A stretch of 21,714 bases of DNA from Bacillota bacterium (GTDB lineage Bacteria > Bacillota > Clostridia > Oscillospirales > Ruminococcaceae). A program made the position numbers and the translations under genes. Positions 13,976-21,714 of the stretch are shown one piece after another. Under the pieces are notes generated by a model, which worked only from the letters and a program-made list of their open reading frames with translations, did not search any database and was not told the origin of the DNA. The DNA is taken from assembly GCA_023388515.1 (NCBI GenBank), contig JAEWGD010000021.1, forward strand, positions 1 through 21,714, written 5' to 3'. Numbering within the stretch: position 1 is the first letter of the stretch; each line of letters opens with the position of its first letter.

Positions 13976-14017
13976 GCGTAAAAATAAATATAAGCTTACA
14001 TTTTAGGAGGGGTTTTC

Positions 14018-15487
14018 ATGATTTATCCAAATATTAGTGAGGTTAAAGAATATCTAAAGGAGTATAAAATTACACCTGTTTTCTATGATTTTCTATCAGA
14101 TACTCAAACGCCTGTTCATATTTACAATGCTTTGAATGAGGGCGAAGAAAATAGTTTTATACTTGAAAGTGTTAGTAATAAGGAGAAGTGGGGACGTTAT
14201 TCCTTTATTGGAATTAATCCTAAAATGGAGATAAATATTCAAGGAAAAACTGCTGTTGTTAAGACGGAAAAGGGTAGCACTGAAACTGAAATAGAAAATC
14301 CAGTGTATTTTCTAACGAAGATAATGGATGAAAATAAGTCGCCAAAACTTTTAAATCGTCCTAATCTTACGGGTGGTCTAATTGGCTATTTTGGGTATGA
14401 TACGGTGCGATATATTGAAAAAAAGCTTGTGAATATCCCCGAAGATGATATTGGAATGCCTGATTGTCATTTGTTTTTATATGATGAGATTATAGCTTTT
14501 GACCACCTTAGCAACAAAATAATTGTTATATTAAATATAAGAAGTGACGGCGATGTTGAGGAGCAGTACGCAAATGCTGAAAGGCGAGCAGAACAAATTG
14601 CTGATAAAATCCTTTCGTATGTTCCTAAAAGGTCGGAGAAAAAAGCATACGGTGAATTCAAGGTAAATTCCAATGTTACTCAAGAAGAATTTAAGGGGAT
14701 TGTTGAAAAGGCAAAGGAGCATATTGTTAATGGTGATATATTCCAAATAGTTCTATCACAGCGTTTTGAAATTGATAATCCACCAGATAGCTTTGCTGTT
14801 TATCGTATGCTTAGGGCGACAAATCCATCACCTTATCTGTATTATTTCAAAAATCCTGAATACCATATCGCTGGTGCATCGCCAGAAATGCTTGTGAATG
14901 TGACTGATGGAATAGTAACAACAAAGCCAATTGCTGGCACGGTTTGCAGAGGGAAAAATGAGGAGGAAGATTGCAAATTAGAGGCTATGCTTAACGCTGA
15001 CCCAAAGGAAAGGGCAGAGCATACTATGCTTGTGGATTTAGGAAGAAATGATATTGGAAAGGTTTCCAAATTCGGTTCAGTTGAGGTTACAGGCTTTATG
15101 CAAACCGAACGCTATTCAAAGGTTATGCACCTTGTATCCGATGTAAAAGGCGAGTTGAGAGATGATAAAAATGCCCTTGATGCGTTGATGGCAGTTTTGC
15201 CAGCAGGAACGCTTTCAGGTGCACCTAAGGTAAGAGCAATGGAGCTGATTGACGAGATGGAGAACCGTAAGCGTGGGCTTTATGGGGGTACTGTTGGTTA
15301 TCTTTCCTTTGATGGAAACATAGATACTTGCATTGCAATACGAACAGTTTTATTCAAAAATAACAAGGCTTATGTTCAAGCAGGTGCTGGAATTGTTGCT
15401 GATTCAGTAGCAGAAAAAGAATTTGTTGAAACTGAAAATAAAGCATTAGCTATGATAAATGCAATAAGGGAGGCGGCTAATTTATGA
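14018..15487 (+). CDS. trpE: Anthranilate synthase component I
   Basis: TrpE makes anthranilate from chorismate using ammonia from TrpG, the first committed step to tryptophan. The 489-residue protein is full length. The N-terminal regulatory region has ILES (48-51) followed by WGRYSFIG, the conserved tryptophan-binding pocket, so feedback inhibition is expected. The chorismate-binding half contains GDIFQIVLSQRF, PSPYLYYF, PIAGTVCRG, HTMLVDLGRNDIGKV and AGTLSGAPKVRAMELIDE, all typical. It is the first gene after the T-box leader, with AGGAGGGG before the ATG. Its end overlaps the trpGD start by four bases (15484-15487), which supports balanced subunit synthesis. Confidence 0.97.
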   Translation: MIYPNISEVKEYLKEYKITPVFYDFLSDTQTPVHIYNALNEGEENSFILESVSNKEKWGRYSFIGINPKMEINIQGKTAVVKTEKGSTETEIENPVYFLTKIMDENKSPKLLNRPNLTGGLIGYFGYDTVRYIEKKLVNIPEDDIGMPDCHLFLYDEIIAFDHLSNKIIVILNIRSDGDVEEQYANAERRAEQIADKILSYVPKRSEKKAYGEFKVNSNVTQEEFKGIVEKAKEHIVNGDIFQIVLSQRFEIDNPPDSFAVYRMLRATNPSPYLYYFKNPEYHIAGASPEMLVNVTDGIVTTKPIAGTVCRGKNEEEDCKLEAMLNADPKERAEHTMLVDLGRNDIGKVSKFGSVEVTGFMQTERYSKVMHLVSDVKGELRDDKNALDALMAVLPAGTLSGAPKVRAMELIDEMENRKRGLYGGTVGYLSFDGNIDTCIAIRTVLFKNNKAYVQAGAGIVADSVAEKEFVETENKALAMINAIREAANL

Positions 15488-17127
15488 TACTGATTATTGA
15501 TAATTATGATTCGTTCACATACAACCTTTACCAAATAATAGGTGAGCTTTATTCCGATATACAGGTTGTTAGAAATGATGAGATTTCTATCGAGGAAATA
15601 GAAAAGCTTATGCCAAAGGCGATTGTAATATCTCCTGGTTCTGGTTATCCGAAAGATGCTGGAATTTCTGTTGATGTGATAAAGAAATTCAGTGGAATAA
15701 TCCCAATTCTTGGTGTATGCTTGGGGCATCAATCCATTGTTGAGGCTTTCGGTGGAAAAATAGTTAAGGCAACGGAATTAATGCATGGCAAGGCATCAGA
15801 CATTAGCATTGATACAAAGTCAAAGATATTCAGAAATTTCCCTGATACAATAAAGGTCGCTCGTTACCATTCGTTGATTGCTGAAAATTCATCTATGCCA
15901 GCTTGCTTAAAGGTAATCTCAAGTGATTCAAGTGAACAGGTTATGGCAGTTGAGCATATTGAACACCCAACTTTTGGATTGCAATTTCACCCAGAATCAA
16001 TTCTAACTAATACTGGAAGTATCATTATCAGTAATTTCCTAAAATTAGTTGATGATATAAGCGTTAAACCTGTTACATCGCAAAAAAACGTTTCTGATAT
16101 TCCTAAGGTTGCATTAAAGCCATATATTGCAAAGGTTGTTGATAGAATTGACCTTATAGAGAATGAAGCAACGGAGGCTATGGACAGCATTATGAGTGGT
16201 GAGGCGACCGATTCACAGATTAGCTCATTTCTTACTGCTCTTAGAATGAAAGGCGAAACGATTGACGAAATAACAGGCTTTGCAAAGGGAATGCGAAAGA
16301 AAGCCACAAGGGTTAAGGGTTGTGAATCGGCTGTTGACATTGTCGGTACTGGTGGAGATTTGGCGAGTAGCTTTAATATTTCAACAACATCTTCATTTGT
16401 AATTTCAGCGGCTGGAGCAATTGTTGCAAAGCATGGAAATAGAAGTGTTTCAAGCAAAAGTGGTGCGGCAGACGTTCTTGAAAGCTTGGGTGTGAAGATT
16501 ACATCAACCCCTGAGGTTGCAGAAAAGCTTATAAGTAAGGTTGGGCTTTCGTTTCTGTTTGCACAAAATTATCATGGCTCAATGAGGTTTGTGGCTACTG
16601 CAAGACGTGAAATGGGAATTAGAAGTGTGTTCAACATATTAGGACCATTGTCAAACCCTGCATTTACTGATTATATCGTGCTTGGAACTTATGATAAGGC
16701 TTTACTTGAACCGATGGCAAAAGTGCTGATGAATGTAGGAATTAAGCGTGCAATGGTTGTTTATGGCAATGACAATCTTGATGAGATTTCTATTTCTGAT
16801 ACAACTTCTGTATGCGAAGTGAATAATGGCAAGATTGAAAATTATACGCTAAACCCTGAGGATTATGGCTTAAAGCTTGCTGAAAAAACTGAAATTGTTG
16901 GAGGAACTCCTGATGAAAATGCAAAGATAACGCTTGGAATTTTACAGGGTGATATTCATGGTGCAAAGCGTGATATAGTCGTAATCAATTCAGCTTGTGC
17001 TTTGTATGTTTGTGGCAAGGTGAATTCAATTAGAGATGGAGTTAAGCTTGCACAGGAAACAATTGATAATGGCAAAGCTATTGCAAAGTTGAACGAATTT
17101 ATTCTTGCGACGAATAGTGAGGTGTAG
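15484..17127 (+). CDS. trpGD: Fused anthranilate synthase glutaminase and anthranilate phosphoribosyltransferase
   Basis: One 547-residue protein carries two enzymes. Residues 1-190 form the class I glutamine amidotransferase (TrpG), with nucleophile C79 in LGVCLGHQS and the His/Glu pair in FHPES (H169, E171). Residues about 212-547 form anthranilate phosphoribosyltransferase (TrpD), starting KVVDRIDLIENEA and holding VGTGGD (287-292), KHGNRSVSSKSGAADVLE and the NPLGPLSNPA-like FNILGPLSNPA. A short Ser/Val/Lys linker (about 191-211) joins them. TrpG supplies ammonia to TrpE, and TrpD adds phosphoribose to the anthranilate. No stop or frameshift interrupts the junction. A GD fusion is well known in enterobacteria; here it occurs in a Firmicute-type operon. 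Confidence 0.95.
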   Translation: MILIIDNYDSFTYNLYQIIGELYSDIQVVRNDEISIEEIEKLMPKAIVISPGSGYPKDAGISVDVIKKFSGIIPILGVCLGHQSIVEAFGGKIVKATELMHGKASDISIDTKSKIFRNFPDTIKVARYHSLIAENSSMPACLKVISSDSSEQVMAVEHIEHPTFGLQFHPESILTNTGSIIISNFLKLVDDISVKPVTSQKNVSDIPKVALKPYIAKVVDRIDLIENEATEAMDSIMSGEATDSQISSFLTALRMKGETIDEITGFAKGMRKKATRVKGCESAVDIVGTGGDLASSFNISTTSSFVISAAGAIVAKHGNRSVSSKSGAADVLESLGVKITSTPEVAEKLISKVGLSFLFAQNYHGSMRFVATARREMGIRSVFNILGPLSNPAFTDYIVLGTYDKALLEPMAKVLMNVGIKRAMVVYGNDNLDEISISDTTSVCEVNNGKIENYTLNPEDYGLKLAEKTEIVGGTPDENAKITLGILQGDIHGAKRDIVVINSACALYVCGKVNSIRDGVKLAQETIDNGKAIAKLNEFILATNSEV

Positions 17128-17129
17128 TT

Positions 17130-17909
17130 ATGATTTTAGAAAATATCGTTGCAAAAAGAAAAGAACAGCTAGAACGTGAAATAAGGAAAATTTTAAGGGA
17201 ACAGATGTGCAAGCTAGCAGAGGATACCTCTAGAACGATAATTAGCCTTTATGACGCATTGAAAAAGGATACGTTGTCGGTTATATCAGAAGTGAAAAAA
17301 GCATCACCATCAAAATCTGTAATACGGGAAGATTTTAACCCTGTTGAGATAGCAAAGCAATATGAACAATCAGGTGCAAACGCTATTTCATGCTTGACAG
17401 AGGAGTTTTATTTTCAAGGTAGTAGCTCTTACCTTGCTGATATAAGGGCAAATGTAAATTTACCAATTCTTCGCAAGGACTTTATTTTTGATGAGTATCA
17501 GATTTATGAGGCAAAGGTAATTGGTGCAGACGCAATACTGCTCATTGCATCAATTTTGGATACGAAAACGTTAATCAGCTTTAAAGAATTGGCTGAAAGC
17601 TTGGGAATGCAATGTCTATTTGAGGTGCATAACGAGGAGGAGTTAGCAAGTGTTCTGCAAGCAAATCCTAGTATTGTCGGAATAAATAATCGCAACCTTA
17701 AAACCTTTGAGGTAAGCCTTGATACAACAAAAATGCTTGCTGAAAAAATTCCCAACCATTGTATAGTAGTATCGGAAAGTGGAATTGCTGATAATGGCGA
17801 TATGAAAATGGTAAAAGAATACGGTGCTGACGCTGTTTTGGTAGGCGAAACGCTTATGAGGAGCGAAAATATAGCTGAAACCATGCAACAATTGAGGAAG
17901 GGCATATGA
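17130..17909 (+). CDS. trpC: Indole-3-glycerol phosphate synthase
   Basis: TrpC closes the indole ring of carboxyphenylaminodeoxyribulose phosphate, the fourth step. The 259-residue TIM-barrel protein shows SEVKKASPSK (about 52-61), SCLTEEFYFQGS, LPILRKDFIFDEYQI, GADAILLIASIL, GINNRNLKTFEVSLD and VVSESGIADNGDM, all family signatures carrying the catalytic Lys and Glu residues. The usual Gly after ASPSK is a Ser here, a minor change. Its ATG is two bases after the trpGD stop, with GAGGTG as ribosome site. It shares ATGA with trpF, so the two are translationally coupled. TrpC and TrpF are separate proteins, unlike the fused enzyme of E. coli. Confidence 0.96.
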   Translation: MILENIVAKRKEQLEREIRKILREQMCKLAEDTSRTIISLYDALKKDTLSVISEVKKASPSKSVIREDFNPVEIAKQYEQSGANAISCLTEEFYFQGSSSYLADIRANVNLPILRKDFIFDEYQIYEAKVIGADAILLIASILDTKTLISFKELAESLGMQCLFEVHNEEELASVLQANPSIVGINNRNLKTFEVSLDTTKMLAEKIPNHCIVVSESGIADNGDMKMVKEYGADAVLVGETLMRSENIAETMQQLRKGI

Positions 17910-18517
17910 TAGTAAAGCTTTGTGGTTTAAGGCGACTTGAGGATATTGAGTATGTAAATGAGTTTATGCCAGACTATGTTGGATTTATTTTTGCTGAAAA
18001 CTCTAAACGAACGGTTACAATTGAGCAAGCAAAAGAGTTGAGCAAGAATCTTAGCTGTTACATTCAAAAGGTGGGAGTTTTTGTAAATCAGCCTGCCCAA
18101 TATATTAAAAAAGCTGTTGACGAGGTTGGCTTGAATGTGTATCAGCTACATGGCGACGAGGATTACGATTATATTCAACAGATAAGTAACATCGTTGACG
18201 CTGACATATGGAAAGCTGTAAGGGTCCGTAGCAGTGAGGATATTGCTTTTGCCGATAATTTGGGAGTTGACGCAATTCTTCTTGACAGCTTTTCTAGTGG
18301 GCAATATGGTGGAACTGGAAAACTTGCTGACTGGAATACAATCACAAAAGCAAAGATAGATACACGCTTTTTTCTTGCTGGTGGTCTTTATGAGAACAAT
18401 ATAATTAATGCAATTAAAACAGTAAAGCCATACGGAGTTGATATTTCTGGTGGAATTGAAACGGATGGTTTTAAGGATAGATTGAAAATTAAAAGGCTTA
18501 TGAATTTAATAAGATGA
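17906..18517 (+). CDS. trpF: Phosphoribosylanthranilate isomerase
   Basis: TrpF isomerises phosphoribosylanthranilate to the ribulose form, the third step. The 203-residue protein has the family start VKLCGLRR with catalytic C6, then YVGFIFAENSKRTV, VGVFVN, YQLHGDE, ILLDSFSSGQYGGTGK (catalytic Asp) and FLAGGLYENN, followed by GVDISGGIET, in the order expected of this small TIM barrel. Its ATG lies inside the trpC stop (ATGA overlap, 17906-17909). Confidence 0.95.
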   Translation: MIVKLCGLRRLEDIEYVNEFMPDYVGFIFAENSKRTVTIEQAKELSKNLSCYIQKVGVFVNQPAQYIKKAVDEVGLNVYQLHGDEDYDYIQQISNIVDADIWKAVRVRSSEDIAFADNLGVDAILLDSFSSGQYGGTGKLADWNTITKAKIDTRFFLAGGLYENNIINAIKTVKPYGVDISGGIETDGFKDRLKIKRLMNLIR

Positions 18518-18532
18518 ACTGGAGTGGTTGAG

Positions 18533-19720
18533 TTGGGTAACAAAGGTAGGTTTGGTGAATTCGGTGGGCAGTATGTCCCTGAAACCGTTATGAATGCAGT
18601 TTGTGAGTTGGAAAAAGCTTATGAATTTTATAGGAATGATGAGGGATTTATAAGCGAATTAACAGAGCTTTATAATAATTATGCAGCACGTCCGTCTATG
18701 CTTTACTATGCAAAAAAGATGACGGAGGACTTGGGCGGTGCTAAGATTTATATTAAGCGTGAGGATTTAAACCATACTGGCTCTCACAAAATCAACAATG
18801 TTTTAGGTCAGGCTTTGCTCGCAAAAAAGATGGGTAAAAAGCGTATTATTGCTGAAACTGGTGCAGGACAACATGGTGTAGCAACTGCAACAGCGGCGGC
18901 ATTGTTCGGGCTTGAATGTGAAGTTTTCATGGGCGAGGAGGATATAGATAGGCAAGCACTTAATGTCTACCGTATGGAACTCCTTGGTGCAAAGGTGACT
19001 GGTGTAAAAAGTGGAACAAGAACTCTTAAAGATGCAATTAATGAGGCAATGCGTAATTGGGTTACCAATATAGACACCACATATTACCTAATAGGCTCTG
19101 TTATGGGACCTCACCCTTATCCTATGATGGTTAGGGATTTTCAAAAGATTATCGGTGAGGAAACTAAGCGTCAACTTATGGAAATGGAGGGTAAGCTCCC
19201 TGATTGCGTTGTTGCTTGTGTTGGAGGAGGCTCGAACGCAATGGGTATGTTCTACGATTTTATACCTAATGAGAGCGTAAGGCTAGTAGGGGCTGAGGCG
19301 GCAGGCAAGGGGATAGACACAAAACTTCATGCTGCTACGATTGCAAAGGGCAGTACAGGTATTTTTCACGGCATGAAGTCGCTGTTTTTGCAGAATGATG
19401 AGGGGCAGATTGATTCTGTTTATTCTATTTCAGCTGGATTGGATTATCCTGGAATAGGACCTGAACACGCTAATCTTTTCAAAACAGGAAGAGCAGAATA
19501 TGTTGATATAACAGATGAAGAATCAGTTCAGGCATTTGAATATCTCTCAAAAACAGAAGGAATTATTCCAGCAATTGAGTCAGCACACGCTGTTGCAGCA
19601 GTAAGAAAAATTGCTCCTACTATGACAAGCGATAAAATACTTGTGATAAATCTATCAGGCAGAGGGGATAAGGACGTTTACCAAATCGCAAGATACAGGG
19701 GGGTTAATATCAATGAATAG
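18533..19720 (+). CDS. trpB: Tryptophan synthase beta subunit
   Basis: TrpB joins indole, received through a tunnel from TrpA, to serine using PLP. The protein is 395 residues from the proposed start. It begins GRFGEFGGQYVPETVM and has the PLP lysine in HTGSHKINN (K86), then GAGQHGVATA, EDIDRQALNVYRMELLGA, GSVMGPHPYPMMVRDFQ, the phosphate-binding VGGGSNAMG and a C-terminal LSGRGDKD, all standard for TrpB1. The start is uncertain. A GTG at 18524 overlaps the GGAG ribosome site (18521-18524), whereas a TTG at 18533 has proper spacing and is chosen here. It follows trpF by 15 nt and overlaps trpA by eight. Confidence 0.95.
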   Translation: MGNKGRFGEFGGQYVPETVMNAVCELEKAYEFYRNDEGFISELTELYNNYAARPSMLYYAKKMTEDLGGAKIYIKREDLNHTGSHKINNVLGQALLAKKMGKKRIIAETGAGQHGVATATAAALFGLECEVFMGEEDIDRQALNVYRMELLGAKVTGVKSGTRTLKDAINEAMRNWVTNIDTTYYLIGSVMGPHPYPMMVRDFQKIIGEETKRQLMEMEGKLPDCVVACVGGGSNAMGMFYDFIPNESVRLVGAEAAGKGIDTKLHAATIAKGSTGIFHGMKSLFLQNDEGQIDSVYSISAGLDYPGIGPEHANLFKTGRAEYVDITDEESVQAFEYLSKTEGIIPAIESAHAVAAVRKIAPTMTSDKILVINLSGRGDKDVYQIARYRGVNINE

Positions 19721-20501
19721 GATAGATGAAAAGTTTAAACAGCTAAAAAGCGAAAATAAAAAGGCACTTATTGCTTTTATAACAACTGGCGACGGAGGGT
19801 ACGAAACAACGGAAAAAGCAGTGCTTGCAATGGAAAAAGCAGGAGTGGATATAGTTGAACTTGGAATTCCTTTTTCAGATCCCGTTGCAGAAGGCACTGT
19901 AATACAGGACGCAAGCGAGAGGTCTTTGGCTGGTGGAACAACGCTTGTGGGCATATTTGAAATGGTAAAGCGACTTCGCAAGCAAACGGATATGCCATTG
20001 CTTATGATGATGTATTTGAACACAATTTACCGTTTTGGTACAGAAAGATTTTTCAAGCTATGTGATGAAAATGGCATTGATGGAGTTATTGTACCTGATA
20101 TGCCTTATGAGGAAAAGGACGAAATACAGGACGTTGCTGACAAGTATGGCAAACATTCAATCAGCCTTATTGCACCAACTTCTGCAGACCGTATACAGAA
20201 AATTGCAGAGGATTCAACAGGCTTTATATACTGCGTTTCCTCAACTGGTGTAACAGGAATTCGTTCAGAATTCAGCACTGATTTTGATGAGTTTTTTGGA
20301 ACGATTAAGAAATATTCAAAAATTCCATGTGCAGTTGGGTTCGGAATTTCTACTCCTGAACAAGCAAAAGCAATGAGTAAGTATTGTGATGGTGTTATCG
20401 TTGGAAGTGCTATTGTACGGCTTATAGGGGAGCATGGCAAGAATTCCATTGATGAAGTTTACAAGTTAGTTTCAAGTATGCGTAAAGCGATAGATGAATA
20501 A
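19713..20501 (+). CDS. trpA: Tryptophan synthase alpha subunit
   Basis: TrpA cleaves indole-3-glycerol phosphate and passes indole to TrpB. The 262-residue TIM-barrel protein shows VDIVELGIPFSDPVAEG with catalytic E49. Position 60, Asp in the E. coli and Salmonella enzymes, is Glu here. Later segments are TDMPLLMMMYLNTI, DGVIVPDMPYEE, IAPTSADRI, YCVSSTGVTGIRS and VGFGISTPEQAKAM. The sequence GTVIQ replaces the more usual GPxIQ. Its ATG lies within the end of trpB (overlap 19713-19720) behind a GGGGGG run. It is the last gene of the operon. Confidence 0.95.
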   Translation: MNRIDEKFKQLKSENKKALIAFITTGDGGYETTEKAVLAMEKAGVDIVELGIPFSDPVAEGTVIQDASERSLAGGTTLVGIFEMVKRLRKQTDMPLLMMMYLNTIYRFGTERFFKLCDENGIDGVIVPDMPYEEKDEIQDVADKYGKHSISLIAPTSADRIQKIAEDSTGFIYCVSSTGVTGIRSEFSTDFDEFFGTIKKYSKIPCAVGFGISTPEQAKAMSKYCDGVIVGSAIVRLIGEHGKNSIDEVYKLVSSMRKAIDE

Positions 20502-20506
20502 AAATA

Positions 20507-20534
20507 AACAGCTACCATTTTACTGGTAGCTGTT
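20507..20534. terminator. Terminator between trpA and the lipoprotein gene
   Basis: A perfect 11-bp stem (20507-20517 with 20524-20534) with a six-base loop. On the minus strand it is followed by TTTATTTTTA, a good U tract behind the leftward lipoprotein gene. On the plus strand the tail is only TAGTGTATATA, so termination of the trp mRNA here may be partial. Confidence 0.75.
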
Positions 20535-20589
20535 AGTGTATATAAAAAGTTTGTATCTCCTCTGGACTCCTCATTATTAGTGGTAAAGT

Positions 20590-21126
20590 TTAGTCCAAAA
20601 ATCTAAAGCTTTTTACGGCTTGTTCAAACCCAATTTTATTGTAATCGAATGACGGAACTGATGAAACGCATGAAATAACATAGGCAACTTCATTCTTGAC
20701 TACATAACCAACATAGCAGTGCTTTTCAATATCGTCAACCTCTCCCAAAATGGTATATTTAAACTGGTTAACCTTAAATTTAAGTCCATCAACCTCAAAA
20801 TAAATCTCCTCAATATCCGATAACCTATCAAATGTATTTGAATATTGCTTTAACGCATAAAGCCCATAATCAGCCACGTCATCATGGTTTTTAGTAGGCT
20901 CTGAAGTCACAGTTATGCTTGCGTTGTTCTTTTTATAAAATGTAATATCATAATTGCCATCTTCTTCTTCATATTCAATCGGAATATCAATAGCGATATT
21001 TTCTAAAGGTGAGTATGTGACTGCCTCCAATAGGTTAAGATTGCTAGAGGAGCTGTCCTTATTGTTGCAGGCATATAGCGTGATTGTGAGCATTGCAATT
21101 AGTAGCAAAGAAATAATCTTTTTCAT
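20590..21126 (-). CDS. Small lipoprotein of unknown function
   Basis: This 178-residue protein starts MKKIISLLLIAMLTITLYAC, a typical lipoprotein signal with C20 as the lipidated cysteine (lipobox LYAC). Behind it lies a short Asn/Asp/Ser-rich linker and one globular region of about 150 residues with alternating beta-type segments (NYDITFYKK, KFKVNQFKYTILG, CYVGYVVKNEVAYVISCV) ending KSFRFLD. That pattern and the closing AVKSFRF recall PsbP/DUF1795-like surface proteins, but the match is by eye. The ATG at 21126 is chosen because it gives a clean signal peptide; the ATG four codons upstream has no better ribosome site. It lies downstream of rnpB with a possible promoter TATAAT at 21156-21151. 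Confidence 0.82.
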   Translation of the reverse strand: MKKIISLLLIAMLTITLYACNNKDSSSSNLNLLEAVTYSPLENIAIDIPIEYEEEDGNYDITFYKKNNASITVTSEPTKNHDDVADYGLYALKQYSNTFDRLSDIEEIYFEVDGLKFKVNQFKYTILGEVDDIEKHCYVGYVVKNEVAYVISCVSSVPSFDYNKIGFEQAVKSFRFLD

Positions 21127-21150
21127 AATAGCATCCATTCTAAATGTAAA

Positions 21151-21156
21151 ATTATA
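21151..21156 (-). promoter_or_regulatory. Possible -10 of the lipoprotein gene
   Basis: TATAAT on the minus strand at 21156-21151, with a 4/6 -35 (TTCATA) 18 bp upstream inside the rnpB terminator hairpin. The lipoprotein may be expressed from here or by read-through from rnpB. Confidence 0.45.
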
Positions 21157-21160
21157 CAAC

Positions 21161-21190
21161 AAAAGTCCTTCTCATATGAAAAAGACTTTT
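21161..21190 (-). terminator. Terminator of rnpB
   Basis: A 13-bp stem (21190-21178 with 21173-21161, two wobble pairs) with an ATAT loop. The 3' arm ends in TTTT just after the RNase P RNA end. Confidence 0.8.
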
Positions 21191-21192
21191 AT

Positions 21193-21537
21193 TGTGACCA
21201 GACCGATAAGCCGAGTTCTGTCGTGTGCGATAATTTATCTACGCCTTATGTCGCCATAAGACTCTAGCCGTCATTACAATTCACCCATCGAGCAGATGTT
21301 AAGATGAATTGCACCAATAGACGTTACATCGGATAGGGTTTACATGGCAGTGCAGTCTCCTGCACTCCGGTGAGCTCTTACCTCACCTTTCCACCCTTAC
21401 CATGCCAAAGCATGGCGGTATATTTCTGTTGCACTTGCCCTAAGGTCGCCCTCGGCTGCCGTTAACAGCTACCCTGCTCTGTGATGCCCGGACTTTCCTC
21501 GTAAACTAAAACGTTCACGCTATCGCATAGTCTGCTC
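21193..21537 (-). ncRNA. rnpB: RNase P RNA, class A
   Basis: The catalytic RNA that removes tRNA 5' leaders is read leftward. GAGGAAAGTCCGGGC near 21502-21488 is the conserved P4/CR-I block. GCAACAGAAA lies in the middle, GGTAAGAGCTCACCGG and the GTGCAGGAGACTGCAC helix follow, and GAACTCGGCTTAT near 21219-21207 is the 3' CR-V block. The two ends form P1 (GAGCAGAC at 21537-21530 with GTCTGGTC at 21203-21196, one mismatch), setting the boundaries to within a few bases. The length of about 345 nt fits class A rather than the Bacillus-type class B. Confidence 0.95.
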
Positions 21538-21543
21538 AATACT

Positions 21544-21572
21544 ATTTTAATACAAATTTCTGTTTATGTCAA
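21544..21572 (-). promoter_or_regulatory. Promoter of rnpB
   Basis: On the minus strand TTGACA (21572-21567), 17 bp, TAAAAT (21549-21544); transcription would start close to 21537, matching the RNA 5' end. Confidence 0.85.
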
Positions 21573-21609
21573 GGGGGAATTTTATTTAGGTGTGGACATA
21601 ATGCGCATA

Positions 21610-21714
21610 TTACAAGAAATCCAGGACAGAAAAAGGGAACTCTCGTGATTTGGAGTTACGATTTTGGCGAAAATTCATTTTAGCTATACCAAAAGCATTG
21701 TAGGCTTCAGCAAA
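21610..21714 (-). CDS. C-terminal end of a leftward gene, unidentified
   Basis: An open minus-strand frame enters from the right edge and ends at TAA (21612-21610), giving 34 residues that start FAEAYNAFGIAKMNF and end in FPFSVLDFL. The fragment is rich in aromatic and basic residues. It lies just upstream of the rnpB promoter in the same direction. No family can be assigned from so short a piece, and a chance frame is possible. Confidence 0.4.
   Translation of the reverse strand, partial: FAEAYNAFGIAKMNFRQNRNSKSREFPFSVLDFL

Noticed and set aside
20954..21259. Rightward 101-codon frame opposite the lipoprotein and rnpB
   Set aside because: It is antisense to a signal-peptide-bearing gene and runs into RNase P RNA; the sequence is low-complexity and has no ribosome site.
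1..21714. CRISPR array, prophage genes or complete insertion sequence
   Set aside because: No regularly spaced direct repeats, no phage structural genes and no complete transposase are present; only edge fragments could belong to such elements.

Overview
The window looks like a low-GC Gram-positive chromosome, most probably a Clostridia / Lachnospiraceae-type Firmicute. The grounds are: strongly A+T-biased sequence with near-consensus sigma-A promoters (several TTGACA-17-TATAAT), AGGAGG-type ribosome sites, a T-box leader, a guanidine-I (ykkC) riboswitch, class B sortases, a SpoIID-type protein and a class A RNase P RNA. No tRNA, CRISPR array or complete insertion sequence is visible.

Layout. 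The left edge (1-1110) holds the first 17 codons of a leftward gene, two back-to-back hairpin terminators and a leftward membrane-anchored family 2 glycosyltransferase. From 1455 to 9648 the genes run rightward: a cysteine desulfurase, a small HTH regulator with a membrane partner, ThiI, a stand-alone PncC (CinA C-terminal) amidohydrolase, two tandem class B sortases, a secreted SpoIID-domain protein whose domain order appears circularly permuted, and pyrimidine-nucleoside phosphorylase. From 9754 to 11500 come a zinc-ribbon protein and an acyltransferase-3 membrane protein, separated by a perfect 45-bp palindrome. At 11587-12471, leftward, a GAP/LysE-like polytopic membrane protein sits behind its own promoter, a guanidine-I riboswitch and an intrinsic terminator, and appears to start at a non-AUG codon. 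Divergent from it is a TtcA-like tRNA thiolase.

From 13607 to 20501 lies a complete tryptophan operon, trpE-trpGD(fused)-trpC-trpF-trpB-trpA, preceded by a consensus promoter and a T-box leader with a UGG (Trp) specifier. All six cistrons overlap or are within 15 nt, so uncharged tRNA-Trp should control the whole pathway from chorismate. The right edge (20507-21714) is leftward: a small lipoprotein, the RNase P RNA gene with its own promoter and terminator, and the last 34 codons of an unidentified gene.

Themes. Three genes form a plausible sulfur-relay set for tRNA thiolation (cysteine desulfurase, ThiI, TtcA-like). The sortase pair and the SpoIID-like protein form a cell-surface cluster. 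The two observations most worth pursuing are the guanidine riboswitch controlling a GAP-like membrane protein (a candidate guanidine exporter of an unusual family) and the circularly permuted SpoIID domain beside two sortases.
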